Assembly: GCF_000972785.3 (NCBI RefSeq)
Contig: NZ_CP011253.3
Span: 5,456,001 to 5,520,000, forward strand
Source of the DNA: Pandoraea oxalativorans
Lineage (GTDB): Bacteria; Pseudomonadota; Gammaproteobacteria; Burkholderiales; Burkholderiaceae
Direction of reading: 5' to 3'
Length of the DNA: 64,000 nt
Shown: positions 8,123-17,857 of the stretch, one piece after another
Numbering within the stretch: position 1 is the stretch's first letter
Layout of the letters: each line of letters starts with the position of its first letter
The notes under the pieces: generated by a model
The model's database searches: none
Told to the model about the DNA's origin: nothing
What the model saw: the letters and a program-made list of their open reading frames with translations, nothing else
Translations under genes and position numbers: made by a program

Positions 8123-9319
8123 ATGGACGGCATCTTAAGCCCCTTTAATCCCGGCGCTGGCGCGCCCCCGCCCGCCTTGACCGGTCGCGATGACATCCGC
8201 GAGGAAGTCCGCATTTGTATCGAACGTGTTCGTAGTGGACGGCACTCGAACTGCCAGTTGTTGGTCGGCTTACGAGGCGTCGGCAAGACCGTGCTCCTCG
8301 AACGCCTGCTTTTCGACGCTGAACAGCGAGATGTCATCACGGTGCACCTCGAAGCGCCTGAAGTGAAATCGCTGCCCGGGTCCATTGCACCAGCGCTTCG
8401 TGTCGCGCTGCTCCGCATGAGCCGGACCCAAACGGCAAGAGATGCAGCTATTCGAGGACTAAAAGCGCTCGCAGGTTTCGTCACTGGATTGAAAGTGAGA
8501 TATGGCGATATCGAGGTCGGTCTGGACTATCCCCCCGAACCGGGCCTCGCGGATAGCGGTGACCTCGAACTGGATCTTTGTGCGCTGGTCGTGGAGGCTG
8601 GACGCGCGGCAAAATCCGCAGGCACTGCACTCGTAATGTTCATTGACGAGCTTCAAGGCATGCCTCAAGAGCAGTTGTCCTCGCTGCTCTATGCACTTCA
8701 TCGATGCAACCAGTACCAGTTGCCCGTCATGTTCGTCGGCGCGGGACTTCCGCCCGTCATCAAGAAGATAGGTGACGCAAAGTCCTACGCCGAGCGAATG
8801 TTCGAAATTCACGATCTGGGTGCACTTTCAAACGACGCGGCTCGTAATGCCATCTCCATCCCGGCAGAGGAGGCCGGCGTAGTCATCGCTGTCGAGGCGC
8901 TAGATGAGATCGTTGCGCAAACCGGCGCTTACCCGTATTTCCTTCAGCAATGGGGAAAACTGGCTTGGCGAGCCTCGAGGGAAAGTCCTATCACGGCGGA
9001 GGACGTTCGACAGGTGTCCGGTCCCGCAGTCGATGCGCTGGATCGAAACTTCTACCGACTTCGCTTTCAGCGGCTGACATTTTTGGAGCGGCGCTATCTG
9101 CGAACGATGGCCGAACTTGGCGAGGGCCCTCATGACGCGCAAGTTATCGCGGCGAACTATGGGAGACCCCATGAAGAACTCGAGCCCGTTCGCGAACAAC
9201 TGGTCGCCAACGGCATGCTCCACGAATCGTTGATTGGTGAAACGGCGTTCAGCGTGCCGCGTTTTCACGAATTCCTGAAGCGAATCATGCCGACACCGAT
9301 GCGAGTTGAGGCGGCATAA
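8123..9319 (+). CDS. Solitary AAA/Orc1-like ATPase
   Basis: 398 residues from the ATG at 8123; a TTG at 8108 would add five. The N-terminal pattern SPFNPGAGAPPPALTGRDD is the lead-in of a widespread family of stand-alone ATPases. Walker A is GLRGVGKT (49-56) and Walker B is ALVMFIDELQ (about 173-182). The C-terminal third looks like a winged-helix or lid region (YRLRFQRLTFLERRYLRTM). There is no Shine-Dalgarno of note before either start. It splits the flagellar locus between the FlhB-like gene and fliE and has no known flagellar partner. Function unknown; a regulatory or defence-type ATPase is possible. A 235-bp gap precedes it. Confidence 0.85.
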   Translation: MDGILSPFNPGAGAPPPALTGRDDIREEVRICIERVRSGRHSNCQLLVGLRGVGKTVLLERLLFDAEQRDVITVHLEAPEVKSLPGSIAPALRVALLRMSRTQTARDAAIRGLKALAGFVTGLKVRYGDIEVGLDYPPEPGLADSGDLELDLCALVVEAGRAAKSAGTALVMFIDELQGMPQEQLSSLLYALHRCNQYQLPVMFVGAGLPPVIKKIGDAKSYAERMFEIHDLGALSNDAARNAISIPAEEAGVVIAVEALDEIVAQTGAYPYFLQQWGKLAWRASRESPITAEDVRQVSGPAVDALDRNFYRLRFQRLTFLERRYLRTMAELGEGPHDAQVIAANYGRPHEELEPVREQLVANGMLHESLIGETAFSVPRFHEFLKRIMPTPMRVEAA

Positions 9320-9337
9320 GGCGAGCAAAAACAAAAA

Positions 9338-9358
9338 AGCCCCGTCACAGACGGGGCT
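9338..9358 (-). terminator. Terminator of fliE, shared with the ATPase gene
   Basis: Arms AGCCCCGT and ACGGGGCT, eight perfect pairs around CACAG. On the - strand the stem is followed by a T-run (the A-rich stretch at 9328-9338 read in reverse), a typical rho-independent terminator for fliE. It also lies about 20 bp after the ATPase stop on the + strand. Confidence 0.85.
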
Positions 9359-9383
9359 CTCTCAGCGGCCATTCCGTCAGCCA

Positions 9384-9719
9384 TCAAACCTGCATATTCA
9401 TCACGGTTGTGTAGGCCGAAACGAGCTTGTTGCGCACTTGCAGACTCATCTGGAAGCCGATGTTGGCCTTTTGCAGGTCGACCATCACGTCGTTCAGCGC
9501 TACGCCCGGCTCGCCCATTTCGAAGGCCTTGGCCTGCGCTTCGGCGCCGTTCTGCGATGCGGATATACGCTTGAGCGATGCTTCAAGCTCGGACGCAAAA
9601 CCGCCCGTCTTCGACGCGGCACCCGTGCCGGCACTGGACGTGCCCATGATCGAGCCCGCCGCCTGCGACGCAACGCCGCCCAGCTTCTGCAGTACCGATT
9701 CGATCCCCGGAATGTCCAT
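9384..9719 (-). CDS. fliE: Flagellar basal-body rod adaptor FliE
   Basis: 111 residues. FliE joins the MS ring to the proximal rod and is the first rod-type substrate exported. Family features: hydrophilic Gly/Ser/Ala-rich N-terminus, then [20 protein letters not shown] and [19 protein letters not shown] at the very end. It is transcribed away from fliF, as is common in Burkholderiaceae, and ends just before a strong terminator, so it is probably monocistronic. AAGGAC precedes the ATG by about 8 nt. Confidence 0.95.
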   Translation of the reverse strand: MDIPGIESVLQKLGGVASQAAGSIMGTSSAGTGAASKTGGFASELEASLKRISASQNGAEAQAKAFEMGEPGVALNDVMVDLQKANIGFQMSLQVRNKLVSAYTTVMNMQV

Positions 9720-10079
9720 TGTGCTTGTCCTTGCTTATGTCGATGCGTCGATACAACAACCCCGGCACCCCGCGAAACACCCGCGGCCCACACCGGATTG
9801 CCTTTTATCAGTCACGTCGGAGCTTACCACCCCTTGGCAAGCCCTCAATAGCCTAATTAACGGGGAAAGACCCGCCTAATCCTCAGAACGATTCCACATT
9901 CGCCAACGAATAATCAGGACCATCGGCATCGTGCGCACCTGTACCAAGTTTCTTTCCAATCCTTAGCCGCTTGAGGATGTGCGCCCGATGCCACGCGTAC
10001 CCGGAGAATTCTGTCGCATGTTAGTGAGCACTTCCACCGCGATGACCGTCATCACAACGCCTCTGGCGTGGAGCCGCGC
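9720..10079. promoter_or_regulatory. Divergent fliE / fliF intergenic region
   Basis: 360 bp between two divergent class 2 operons, so promoters on both strands are expected here, probably FlhDC-dependent. I see no confident -35/-10 pair, FlhDC box or FliA promoter. Only a small CGGG/CCCG hairpin (9861-9874) stands out. Confidence 0.5.
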
Positions 10080-11777
10080 ATGAACGCCGCCACCCAGGTG
10101 GCTGACGTCGCCGCTAAGCCGCCTCTGCTCGCGCAGCTGCGCTCGCGTGAGCGCCTGCCGTTGCTCATCGGCGGCGCGGCCATCGTCGCGTTGCTGATCG
10201 CCGTCTTCCTGTGGAGCCGCGCCCCCGATTACAAGGTGCTGTACAGCAACCTGAGCGATCGCGACGGCGGCGCCATCATCACGTCGCTTCAGCAGATGAA
10301 CGTGCCGTACAAGTTCGCCGAGGGCGGCGGGGCCATTCTGGTGCCGTCCGAACAGGTGCACGACGTCCGTCTGCGTCTAGCCTCGCAGGGTCTGCCCAAG
10401 GGCGGTCTGGTCGGCTTCGAACTGATGGACAACCAAAAGTTCGGTATCAGCCAGTTCGCCGAACAGGTCAATTACCAGCGCGCCCTCGAAGGCGAACTGG
10501 CGCGCTCGGTCGAATCCCTCTCCGCCGTATCGGCTGCCCGCGTGCACCTCGCAATCCCGAAACCGTCGGTGTTCGTGCGCGAACAGCAAAAGCCGAGCGC
10601 CTCGGTGCTGGTCACGCTCCATCCGGGCCGCGTGCTCGACGATGCACAAGTGAGCGCCATCGTGCACATGGTGGCGTCGAGCGTGCCGGAACTGCCCGTC
10701 AAGAACGTGACGGTGCTCGACCAGAACGGCAATCTGCTCTCCGCCCAAAGCGGTAATGCGCTGGGTCTGGACGCCAGCCAGCTCAAGTACGTCCGCGAAC
10801 TCGAACAGTCCTACGCACGCCGCATCGAGGCGATCCTGAACCCGATCGTCGGGCCGGGCAACGTGCATGCGCAGGTGACGGCAGACGTCGACTTCAATCA
10901 GGTCGAGCAGACGTCCGAAAACTACAAGCCGAATGCGGGCGAACAAGCCGTTCGCAGCCAGCAAAGCAGCGAAGCCACTCAGATCGGTGCGAACGCCGCC
11001 GGTGGAGTGCCGGGCGCGCTGTCTAACCAGCCGCCGGGCCAGGCCACCGCGCCGATCACGCAGCAGCAGCAACAACAGCAGTTCGCCCAGCAAGGCGCCA
11101 ACCCGGCCAGCGCCGCCAGCGCCCCGCAAGGCCCGCGCAGCGACCGCAAGGACGCCACGGTCAACTACGAAGTCGACCGCACGATTCGTCACGTGCAGCA
11201 GGCGACCGGCGGGCTCAAGCGTCTGTCGGCCGCGATTGTCGTGAACTACCGTCCGGGCACGGATGCCAAGGGCAAGCCCGCGATGGTGGCGCTCACGCAA
11301 GCCCAGCTCGACCAGATCCAGAATCTGTCGAAGGAAGCCATCGGCTTCTCCGGCCAGCGCGGCGACACGATCAACATCGTCAACAGCGCATTCACGGTCG
11401 AAGAAGATCCGGAAGCGAACCTGCCGTGGTGGCGTCAGCGTCAGAACATCGAACTGGCCAAGCAAGTGGGCAAGTGGGCGCTGATCGGTCTGATCGGCCT
11501 CTATCTGTGGTTCGGCGTGATTCGTCCGGCGATCCGTAAGCACCTGACCCCACCGCCGCCGGCCGAGCCGACGATGGCAGGCGCAGCCGGTGCGGGCGGC
11601 GCACCAGGCGCCGAGGGCGGTGAAGGCGAAGGCGCAGACGGCGAGGCCGGCAAGCGTGGCGAACTCAGCGCTTACGAACGTAATTTGCAGTACGCGCGTC
11701 AGGTGGCGCGACAGGATCCGAAGATCGTGGCAACGGTAGTCAAAGCATGGGTGGGTGGTGGCGATGAGCGCGGCTGA
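10080..11777 (+). CDS. fliF: Flagellar MS-ring protein FliF
   Basis: 565 residues. N-terminal TM helix (LPLLIGGAAIVALLIAVFLW, about 24-43), then YscJ-type ring-building domains (DYKVLYSNLSDRDGGAII; GGAILVPSEQVHDVRLRLA), a Gln/Ala/Pro-rich loop near 300-345, a second TM (WALIGLIGLYLWFGVIRPAI, about 468-487) and a cytoplasmic tail that binds FliG. I prefer ATG 10080 because GGAG (10070-10073) lies 6 nt before it; GTG 10068 in frame would add four residues and has no ribosome site. First gene of fliFGHIJK; it overlaps fliG by 14 nt. Confidence 0.96.
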   Translation: MNAATQVADVAAKPPLLAQLRSRERLPLLIGGAAIVALLIAVFLWSRAPDYKVLYSNLSDRDGGAIITSLQQMNVPYKFAEGGGAILVPSEQVHDVRLRLASQGLPKGGLVGFELMDNQKFGISQFAEQVNYQRALEGELARSVESLSAVSAARVHLAIPKPSVFVREQQKPSASVLVTLHPGRVLDDAQVSAIVHMVASSVPELPVKNVTVLDQNGNLLSAQSGNALGLDASQLKYVRELEQSYARRIEAILNPIVGPGNVHAQVTADVDFNQVEQTSENYKPNAGEQAVRSQQSSEATQIGANAAGGVPGALSNQPPGQATAPITQQQQQQQFAQQGANPASAASAPQGPRSDRKDATVNYEVDRTIRHVQQATGGLKRLSAAIVVNYRPGTDAKGKPAMVALTQAQLDQIQNLSKEAIGFSGQRGDTINIVNSAFTVEEDPEANLPWWRQRQNIELAKQVGKWALIGLIGLYLWFGVIRPAIRKHLTPPPPAEPTMAGAAGAGGAPGAEGGEGEGADGEAGKRGELSAYERNLQYARQVARQDPKIVATVVKAWVGGGDERG

Positions 11778-12762
11778 GGGACTCCAACGCAGCGCCATCC
11801 TCCTGATGTCGCTGGGCGAAGATGAAGCGGCGGAGGTCTTCAAGTACCTCGCGCCACGTGAAGTGCAGAAGCTCGGCGCAGCGATGGCTCAGCTTCGACA
11901 GGTCACGCGCGATCAGATCGCCGACGTGCTGCAGGACTTCGTGCTCGAAGCGGAACAGCACTCGGCGCTGTCGCTCGACTCGTCAGAATACATTCGCTCG
12001 GTGCTCAACAAGGCGCTGGGTAACGACAAGGCCGCCGGCCTGATCGAATGTATTCTGCAGGGCGGCGACACCAGCGGTATCGAAGGGCTGAAGTGGATGG
12101 ACTCGACGGCCGTGGCCGAACTGATCCGCCACGAGCACCCGCAGATCATTGCGACGATTCTGGTGCACCTCGACCGCGATCAGGCGTCGGAAGTCCTCGC
12201 GCTCTTCACGGAACGTCTGCGTAACGACGTGGTGCTGCGTATCGCCACGCTCGACGGCATTCAGCCCGCCGCACTGCGCGAGCTGAACGACGTGCTGACC
12301 AAACTGCTCTCGGGCAGCGAGAACATCAAGCGCAGCCCGATGGGCGGCGTGCGTACCGCTGCGGAAATCCTCAACTATCTGGGCGGCGTGCACGAAGAAT
12401 CGGTCATCGAAGCCGTGCGCAACTACGACTCGGACCTCGCGGCGAAGATCGTCGAAGAGATGTTCGTGTTCGAGAACCTGCTCGACGTGGAAGACCGCAG
12501 CATTCAGGTGCTGCTCAAGGAAATCGAGTCCGAGTCGCTCATCATCGCGCTCAAGGGCGCGCCGGCCGAGCTGCGCGAGAAGTTCTTCAAGAACATGTCG
12601 GCCCGTGCGGCCGAACTGTTGCGCGAAGACCTGGAATCGCGCGGACCGGTCCGTGTCTCGGAAGTCGAAGCCGAACAGAAGAAGGTGCTGCAAGTCGTGC
12701 GGCGCCTGGCCGATCAGGGCGCCATCATGATCGGCGGCCGCGGCGACGACGCGTACGTGTAA
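11764..12762 (+). CDS. fliG: Flagellar motor switch protein FliG
   Basis: 332 residues, the usual size. FliG forms the rotor ring that contacts MotA and binds FliF, FliM and FliN. Signatures: GLQRSAILLMSLGEDEAAEVF at the start (family-typical), EHPQIIATILVHLDRDQASEVL in the middle domain, and the C-terminal charged torque helix (FFKNMSARAAELLREDLESRG) with conserved Arg/Asp/Glu. ATG 11764 fits other FliG starts better than the in-frame GTGs at 11755 and 11758. Overlaps the end of fliF. Confidence 0.97.
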   Translation: MSAAEGLQRSAILLMSLGEDEAAEVFKYLAPREVQKLGAAMAQLRQVTRDQIADVLQDFVLEAEQHSALSLDSSEYIRSVLNKALGNDKAAGLIECILQGGDTSGIEGLKWMDSTAVAELIRHEHPQIIATILVHLDRDQASEVLALFTERLRNDVVLRIATLDGIQPAALRELNDVLTKLLSGSENIKRSPMGGVRTAAEILNYLGGVHEESVIEAVRNYDSDLAAKIVEEMFVFENLLDVEDRSIQVLLKEIESESLIIALKGAPAELREKFFKNMSARAAELLREDLESRGPVRVSEVEAEQKKVLQVVRRLADQGAIMIGGRGDDAYV

Positions 12763-12781
12763 CGAAACGGGGCCCGCGCGC

Positions 12782-13441
12782 ATGTCGACCATCATCCCGA
12801 AGGAACGCCTCTCCGCCTGGCAACGCTGGGAGATGGCGTCGTTCGACCCGCCGCCGCCCCCGGCCCCGCCGCCGCCCAAACCGCCCAACCCGCTGGACGA
12901 TCCGGCGCTCGTCGAACAAATCGCCGCGTGGCGCGAAGAAGCGCGCGCCGCCGGACACGCCGAAGGGTATGCCGCCGGTCACGCGCAAGGTTATGCCGCC
13001 GGTCAGGCAGACGGAAAGCACGAAGTCGACACGCGCGCCGCACAACTCGCGGATATCGCGCATGGCTTCGGCAACGCCGTGAACGCCATCGACCGTGAAG
13101 TCGCTGAACCGTTGCTTGGCCTGGCGCTCGACATCGCGCGTCAGGCATTGCACCAGACGCTGGCCGTACGGCCAGAAACGCTGCTGCCGATCGTGCGCGA
13201 TCTGCTGGCCAACGATCCGCTCACAGGCTCGCCGCGTCTGCTGCTCAACCCGGAAGACGTCGAACTCGTCGAGTCGCACGTCGGTGCAGAACTGCGCGCC
13301 GCCGGCTGGACCGTGCGCCCCGATCCCGCCATCGAACGCGGCGGCTGCAAGGCCGAAGCCGCGAGCGGTGAAGTCGACGCCACCATCGCGACCCGCTGGC
13401 AACGCGTCATGGCCGCACTGGGCAAGGATCTGCCGTGGTGA
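12782..13441 (+). CDS. fliH: Flagellar export regulator FliH
   Basis: 219 residues. FliH is the peripheral stalk of the export ATPase complex, holding FliI inactive and docking it to FliN/FlhA. An N-terminal proline run ([18 protein letters not shown]) is followed by a glycine-repeat coiled region ([19 protein letters not shown], GxxxG repeats diagnostic for FliH), then a V-ATPase subunit E-like C-terminal domain. The last 4 nt overlap the fliI GTG start. Confidence 0.93.
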   Translation: MSTIIPKERLSAWQRWEMASFDPPPPPAPPPPKPPNPLDDPALVEQIAAWREEARAAGHAEGYAAGHAQGYAAGQADGKHEVDTRAAQLADIAHGFGNAVNAIDREVAEPLLGLALDIARQALHQTLAVRPETLLPIVRDLLANDPLTGSPRLLLNPEDVELVESHVGAELRAAGWTVRPDPAIERGGCKAEAASGEVDATIATRWQRVMAALGKDLPW

Positions 13442-15156
13442 ACGCCGAACTCACCCCACTCTCCGCGCATGCGCCGGTGCTGCCCAGCACCGGGAACCTG
13501 CATGACGAAGCCACGCCGCCCACGCCCGCCCCGGCGAACGACGGCACCACGCCTTCCGTGCGGTTGTGGGATGAGATCGACACGCACACGGTGCAAGCCG
13601 GTGCGTTGCAGCCCGACGATCACGATCACGACGAAGAGGCCGACGCCGAATCTGCCTTGCAAGCCAGCGACGACGCTTCCACCGACGGACCTCACACGAC
13701 CGACGCCAACACGTCGGCCGTCGCAACGCCGCAACCGCACAATGCACTGAACGCTCGCGAACTCGCGCGCGATGCGCACCTGCGGCGGTGGCAGAACACT
13801 CTGCGCGAGCGCATCGCGCACGTACACGCCGTCGAGCCGACACGCCGCTGCGGCCGTCTCACGCGCGCCGCCGGTCTGGTGCTCGAAGCCGTCGGCCTGC
13901 GGTTGCCGGTCGGCGCGGGCTGTCTGATCGAGTTGCCGGTGCACGACGCTTCGCGCGAACCGGCCACGGCCGAAGCCGAAGTCGTCGGGTTCGGTGGCGA
14001 CCGTCTGTTCCTCATGCCGCAGACGGAAGTTGCGGGCCTGCTGCCCGGTGCGCGCGTGTTCCCGATGGAACCCGCCGCCGACGGCCCGCTCCCGTCGCAA
14101 CGTCACAACGGCAAGCGACTGCCCGTGGGCGAAGCCCTGCTCGGCCGTGTGGTCGACGCCGCCGGTCGCCCCCTGGACGACTTCGGCCCGCTCGGCATGA
14201 CCGACAGCGCCTCGCTCGCGTCGGTGCCGATCAACCCGCTGGGCCGCGCGCCCATCGAGTCGGTGCTGGATGTCGGCGTGCGCGCCATCAATTCGCTGCT
14301 CACCGTGGGACGCGGTCAGCGCATGGGTCTCTTCGCAGGGTCGGGCGTCGGCAAGAGCGTGCTGCTCGGCATGATGGCCCGCTTCACGCAAGCCGAAGTG
14401 ATCGTCGTCGGTCTGATCGGCGAACGCGGACGCGAAGTGAAAGACTTCATCGAGAACATTCTCGGGCCGGACGGTCTGGCGCGCTCGGTCGTCGTGGCCG
14501 CACCCGCCGACGTCTCGCCGCTGCTGCGCCTGCAAGGCGCGGCCTACGCTACGACGCTGGCCGAGTACTTCCGCGATCAGGGCAAAGACGTGCTGCTGAT
14601 CATGGATTCGCTCACCCGTTACGCAATGGCGCAGCGCGAGATCGCACTGGCCATCGGCGAGCCGCCTGCGACAAAGGGCTACCCGCCCTCGGTGTTCGCC
14701 AAGCTGCCTGCGCTGGTCGAACGTGCCGGTAACGGTCCGGACGGCGGTGGTTCCATCACGGCGTTCTACACCGTACTGACCGAAGGCGACGATCAGCAGG
14801 ACCCCATCGCCGATTCGGCTCGCGCCATTCTCGACGGGCACATCGTGCTCTCGCGTCAGCTCGCGGAATCGGGTCACTACCCCGCCATCGACATCGAACA
14901 GTCGATCAGCCGGGCGATGGCCGCCCTCATCGACGACGCGCAGTTCGATACGGTGCGCCGCTTCAAGCAGATGCTTTCGCGCTACCAGCGCAACCGCGAC
15001 CTCATCAACGTGGGCGCGTACGCGCCGGGCACCGACCCGATGCTCGATCAGGCAATCGAGCTGTATCCCCGTCTCGAAGGCTTCCTGCAACAGGGGATGC
15101 GCGAGCGGGCCAGTTATCCGGACGCCGTGCAGCAGTTGCGCGGACTGTTCCACTAA
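13438..15156 (+). CDS. fliI: Flagellar export ATPase FliI, with long N-terminal extension
   Basis: 572 residues from GTG 13438, which overlaps the fliH stop as GTGA; GTG 13435 is an alternative. Walker A is GSGVGKS at 301-307, roughly 115 residues further in than in Salmonella FliI (456 residues, catalytic region near 182-189). The core begins near residue 115 ([12 protein letters not shown]). The extra N-terminal segment is acidic and His/Asp-rich ([13 protein letters not shown]) with many Thr/Pro and looks disordered. Walker B-type [13 protein letters not shown] and the family signature [18 protein letters not shown] are intact. FliI is the hexameric ATPase that helps unfold and load export substrates. 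Confidence 0.96.
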   Translation: MNAELTPLSAHAPVLPSTGNLHDEATPPTPAPANDGTTPSVRLWDEIDTHTVQAGALQPDDHDHDEEADAESALQASDDASTDGPHTTDANTSAVATPQPHNALNARELARDAHLRRWQNTLRERIAHVHAVEPTRRCGRLTRAAGLVLEAVGLRLPVGAGCLIELPVHDASREPATAEAEVVGFGGDRLFLMPQTEVAGLLPGARVFPMEPAADGPLPSQRHNGKRLPVGEALLGRVVDAAGRPLDDFGPLGMTDSASLASVPINPLGRAPIESVLDVGVRAINSLLTVGRGQRMGLFAGSGVGKSVLLGMMARFTQAEVIVVGLIGERGREVKDFIENILGPDGLARSVVVAAPADVSPLLRLQGAAYATTLAEYFRDQGKDVLLIMDSLTRYAMAQREIALAIGEPPATKGYPPSVFAKLPALVERAGNGPDGGGSITAFYTVLTEGDDQQDPIADSARAILDGHIVLSRQLAESGHYPAIDIEQSISRAMAALIDDAQFDTVRRFKQMLSRYQRNRDLINVGAYAPGTDPMLDQAIELYPRLEGFLQQGMRERASYPDAVQQLRGLFH

Positions 15157-15168
15157 TCGGAGGCGGCC

Positions 15169-15621
15169 ATGAATTCCACCCTGCCCCTCAAGTTGCTCAT
15201 CGAACTCGCCCAGAAGGACGTGGACGAAGCTGCGCGCCTGCTTGGCGAGCGTCAGACGCAACGTGCCGAAGTCGAGCGTCAGCTCGAAGCGCTGCGTCAG
15301 TATCGTCACGAGTACCGCACGCGCATGCAGACGGCAACGATTCAGGGCATGGCGGGATGCGACTGGCGCAACTTCCAGCAATTCATCGATACGCTCGACA
15401 CCGCCATCGGACAGCAGGCCATGCTGCTCCAGCAAGCGGAAGAGCGTCTCACCGTCGCGCGCCGGGAATGGCAGGCACAGCAACGCCGCCTGAATTCCTT
15501 CGGCACGCTCGCCTCGCGCGAAGAAGCCCGCACCGCTGTGCGCGTGGCCCGTCGCGAGCAGAAGGAAAACGACGAGTACGCCGCGCGCAGCCTGCGCCGT
15601 CGTGCCGAATCCCCGATTTGA
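15169..15621 (+). CDS. fliJ: Flagellar export chaperone FliJ
   Basis: 150 residues, almost wholly alpha-helical coiled coil (LLIELAQKDVDEAARLLGER; RAEVERQLEALRQYRHEYR). FliJ is the gamma-like stalk inside the FliI ring and escorts chaperones to FlhA. It starts 12 nt after fliI with GGAGG before the ATG, and is followed by fliK 19 nt later. Confidence 0.93.
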   Translation: MNSTLPLKLLIELAQKDVDEAARLLGERQTQRAEVERQLEALRQYRHEYRTRMQTATIQGMAGCDWRNFQQFIDTLDTAIGQQAMLLQQAEERLTVARREWQAQQRRLNSFGTLASREEARTAVRVARREQKENDEYAARSLRRRAESPI

Positions 15622-15640
15622 AGGAATAGAGGAGCCCACT

Positions 15641-17110
15641 ATGTCGATTCTGAGCTTCCTGACCGATGCCGCCGGCGCTGCCCGCCAAGCCGTGAACCGC
15701 GCCGGTTCGTCGAACAGCGACGACGCTGGCGTGCTGCCGTTCGCCACGGTGCTCTCGCAGCAAACGCGTCAGAGCGTCCAGCCCTCGGCTAGCAGCGCGA
15801 GCAACAACGCCGGGCAGACCCAGCAGACGAATGCGTCGTCCAGCAATTCGTCGAACAGCTCCAAGTCGACGGACAACACGTCCTCGGGACAAACGGGTCA
15901 GACGGCACAGTCGGGACGATCGGAACAATCGGGACAGACCGGGCAAACGAACGCTTCGAACAAGCCCTCGAAATCATCGAACGCGTCGAATGCCGACGAC
16001 GGCAAGGACGAAGAAGACGACACACAAACGGCCGCCGCGGCCCCGGGCGATCCGGCTGCCGCACTGGCTGTCGCGCTCGCCGCGATGAACAACGCGCCGC
16101 TGCAAACCGCCGCACCTGTCCCGGCATCGCCGACGGGCGACGCAGTCGCCACGGCCACCGACGGCAAGCCGGGCACGGGCGCCGCCATCACGGCCGCCGT
16201 CGCCGGCGCGATGCAAGCCGCAGGTGCCGCGCAACTGACGGGCCAACCGCCCGCAGGCACCGATGCCGACGCCAAACCTGTGACGACCGCCGCCAATACC
16301 GCAGCGCCGGTCAAGGGCACCGTCACGCCAGCCGCATCGACGACAAGCCCGACGGGCGGCATCTCGCTCGACACGCTGGCGAAGAACGCCACTGCCGCGC
16401 ATACCGCAACGACCGCCCAGGCCGCTGCGACGGACGCGAGGGCCGCCACGCCGGTCGCCGGTACCGATGCACAGGCACAACAACGCGTGGCCGACGCACT
16501 GGCACAGGCGCAGGGCACCCGCGACGTCGCCTCGCAGGCGGCCACCGCCGCGACGCAAGCCGCCGTGCAGGCCGCCCAAAGCGCCACCCCGGCCGTCGAG
16601 GCCCAGCCGCAATTGCAGGCGCAGGCCAACTTGCCCGCCGCGCTCGCGTTGAACGCACGCGTCGGCACGCAGGACTGGAACAACCAGCTCTCGCAGCAGG
16701 TGGTGTGGCTCTCCAGCGCCCATGCGCAGACGGCCCAACTGAGTCTGAACCCGCCCGACCTCGGCCCGCTGCACGTGGTCCTGAACGTGGCGAACGACTC
16801 GGCGCAGGCCATGTTCGTCTCGCAACACGCCGCCGTGCGCGACGCCGTTCAGGCCGCGCTCCCGCAGTTGCGCGACAGCCTTGCCAACAATGGCATCGCG
16901 CTCGGCAATGCGACCGTGAGCAGCGACAGCTCGCAGCAGCAGGCCTTCGCGCAACAAGGGGCGAACGGCAATGGTGGCGGTAACGGTAGCGGCAATGGCA
17001 ACGGACGCGGTACGCCAGGCTTCGGCCAGACGGCGGACGACGCCCCCATCGCCACGACCGTGAACGTCCCCGTGCGCGCGAGCAACGGCTTTGTGGACAC
17101 CTTCGCGTAA
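15641..17110 (+). CDS. fliK: Flagellar hook-length control protein FliK
   Basis: 489 residues from ATG 15641, which has GAGGAG 6 nt upstream (15629-15634); the longer frame back to GTG 15602 would overlap fliJ and lacks a ribosome site. N-terminal 350 residues are Ala/Thr/Ser/Gln-rich ruler sequence, including a Ser/Asn and Gly-Gln-Thr repeat zone (about 65-110). The C-terminal Flg_hook domain is clear (AQTAQLSLNPPDLGPLHVVL; DAVQAALPQLRDSLANNGI), followed by a Gly/Asn-rich tail. FliK is secreted, measures the hook and tells FlhB to switch substrate class. Last gene of fliF-K. Confidence 0.94.
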   Translation: MSILSFLTDAAGAARQAVNRAGSSNSDDAGVLPFATVLSQQTRQSVQPSASSASNNAGQTQQTNASSSNSSNSSKSTDNTSSGQTGQTAQSGRSEQSGQTGQTNASNKPSKSSNASNADDGKDEEDDTQTAAAAPGDPAAALAVALAAMNNAPLQTAAPVPASPTGDAVATATDGKPGTGAAITAAVAGAMQAAGAAQLTGQPPAGTDADAKPVTTAANTAAPVKGTVTPAASTTSPTGGISLDTLAKNATAAHTATTAQAAATDARAATPVAGTDAQAQQRVADALAQAQGTRDVASQAATAATQAAVQAAQSATPAVEAQPQLQAQANLPAALALNARVGTQDWNNQLSQQVVWLSSAHAQTAQLSLNPPDLGPLHVVLNVANDSAQAMFVSQHAAVRDAVQAALPQLRDSLANNGIALGNATVSSDSSQQQAFAQQGANGNGGGNGSGNGNGRGTPGFGQTADDAPIATTVNVPVRASNGFVDTFA

Positions 17111-17243
17111 GTTTTCCTGAGACTGCCGCCGGTGGCATAACCGGGGCTGAAGTCGGCGCAAATCGCCATGCTATGGGGGCTGCCAGCCGTCGCCACGAGC
17201 GCGACGAAGTGAAGCGGCGCCGCAGCGTGGCGGCAAAGTACCC

Positions 17244-17271
17244 TAAAGCAAGCGGGTTTTTCTGCCGTTAA
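17244..17271 (+). promoter_or_regulatory. FliA-type promoter of the fliL operon
   Basis: TAAA (17244-17247), 16 nt, then GCCGTTAA (17264-17271), 7 of 8 to the -10 consensus. The spacer is one longer than the usual 15. The leader to the fliL ATG would be about 90 nt. It sits in a 257-bp gap after fliK, so fliLMNOPQR may have its own late promoter besides any class 2 one. Confidence 0.55.
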
Positions 17272-17367
17272 GACAAAGACGCGAGTTAGACGCGATTGTC
17301 CCTTCTTTTCGGCCGATCACCCCCAGGCGGGTTGGCCGACAATCACTACCCAATAGCAGGCGAATAC

Positions 17368-17850
17368 ATGGCAAATCCCGCACCGACGCAAGCCGCGGCT
17401 CCCTCCGGAGGGGGCATGCGCAAATGGATTCTGTTGATCGTGGCGGTCGCGCTCATGGCAGCGGCCGGCGCAGCAACCGCCGTGTATTTGCTGACCGGAC
17501 GTAGCGAAGTGGCCAAAGCACCGCCGCCCCCGCCGCCGCCCGTGTTTGTCGGCATGGATCCGTTCACGGTGAACCTCTCGGGCGAAGACGGCGAGCGTTA
17601 CCTGCACATCGGCCTTTCGCTCAAAGTGGCAGATGCCGAAACGCAGGCCCGCATCACGCAACATATGCCCGAAGTACGTAGCCGAGTGTTGTTGTTGCTG
17701 TCGTCGAAGCAGCCGCAGGATCTCGCATCGATCGACGGCAAACGCCGTCTGGCAAGCGAAATCCGTGCGTTGGTCGCACAGCCGTTCGCAGCCAATATGC
17801 CGCAGCAAGCCGTGGGCGACGTCCTGTTCACCGCGTTTGTAATTCAGTGA
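17368..17850 (+). CDS. fliL: Flagellar basal-body-associated protein FliL
   Basis: 160 residues from ATG 17368. A short cytoplasmic N-terminus is followed by one TM helix (KWILLIVAVALMAAAGAATA, about 24-43), a Pro-rich linker (PPPPPPP) and the periplasmic FliL domain (FVGMDPFTVNLSGEDGERYL ... RSRVLLLLSSKQPQDL). FliL rings the stator and supports torque. An in-frame upstream start (17296) would put 24 non-typical residues before it. First gene of fliLMNOPQR. Confidence 0.94.
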   Translation: MANPAPTQAAAPSGGGMRKWILLIVAVALMAAAGAATAVYLLTGRSEVAKAPPPPPPPVFVGMDPFTVNLSGEDGERYLHIGLSLKVADAETQARITQHMPEVRSRVLLLLSSKQPQDLASIDGKRRLASEIRALVAQPFAANMPQQAVGDVLFTAFVIQ

Positions 17851-17857
17851 GTGATTC

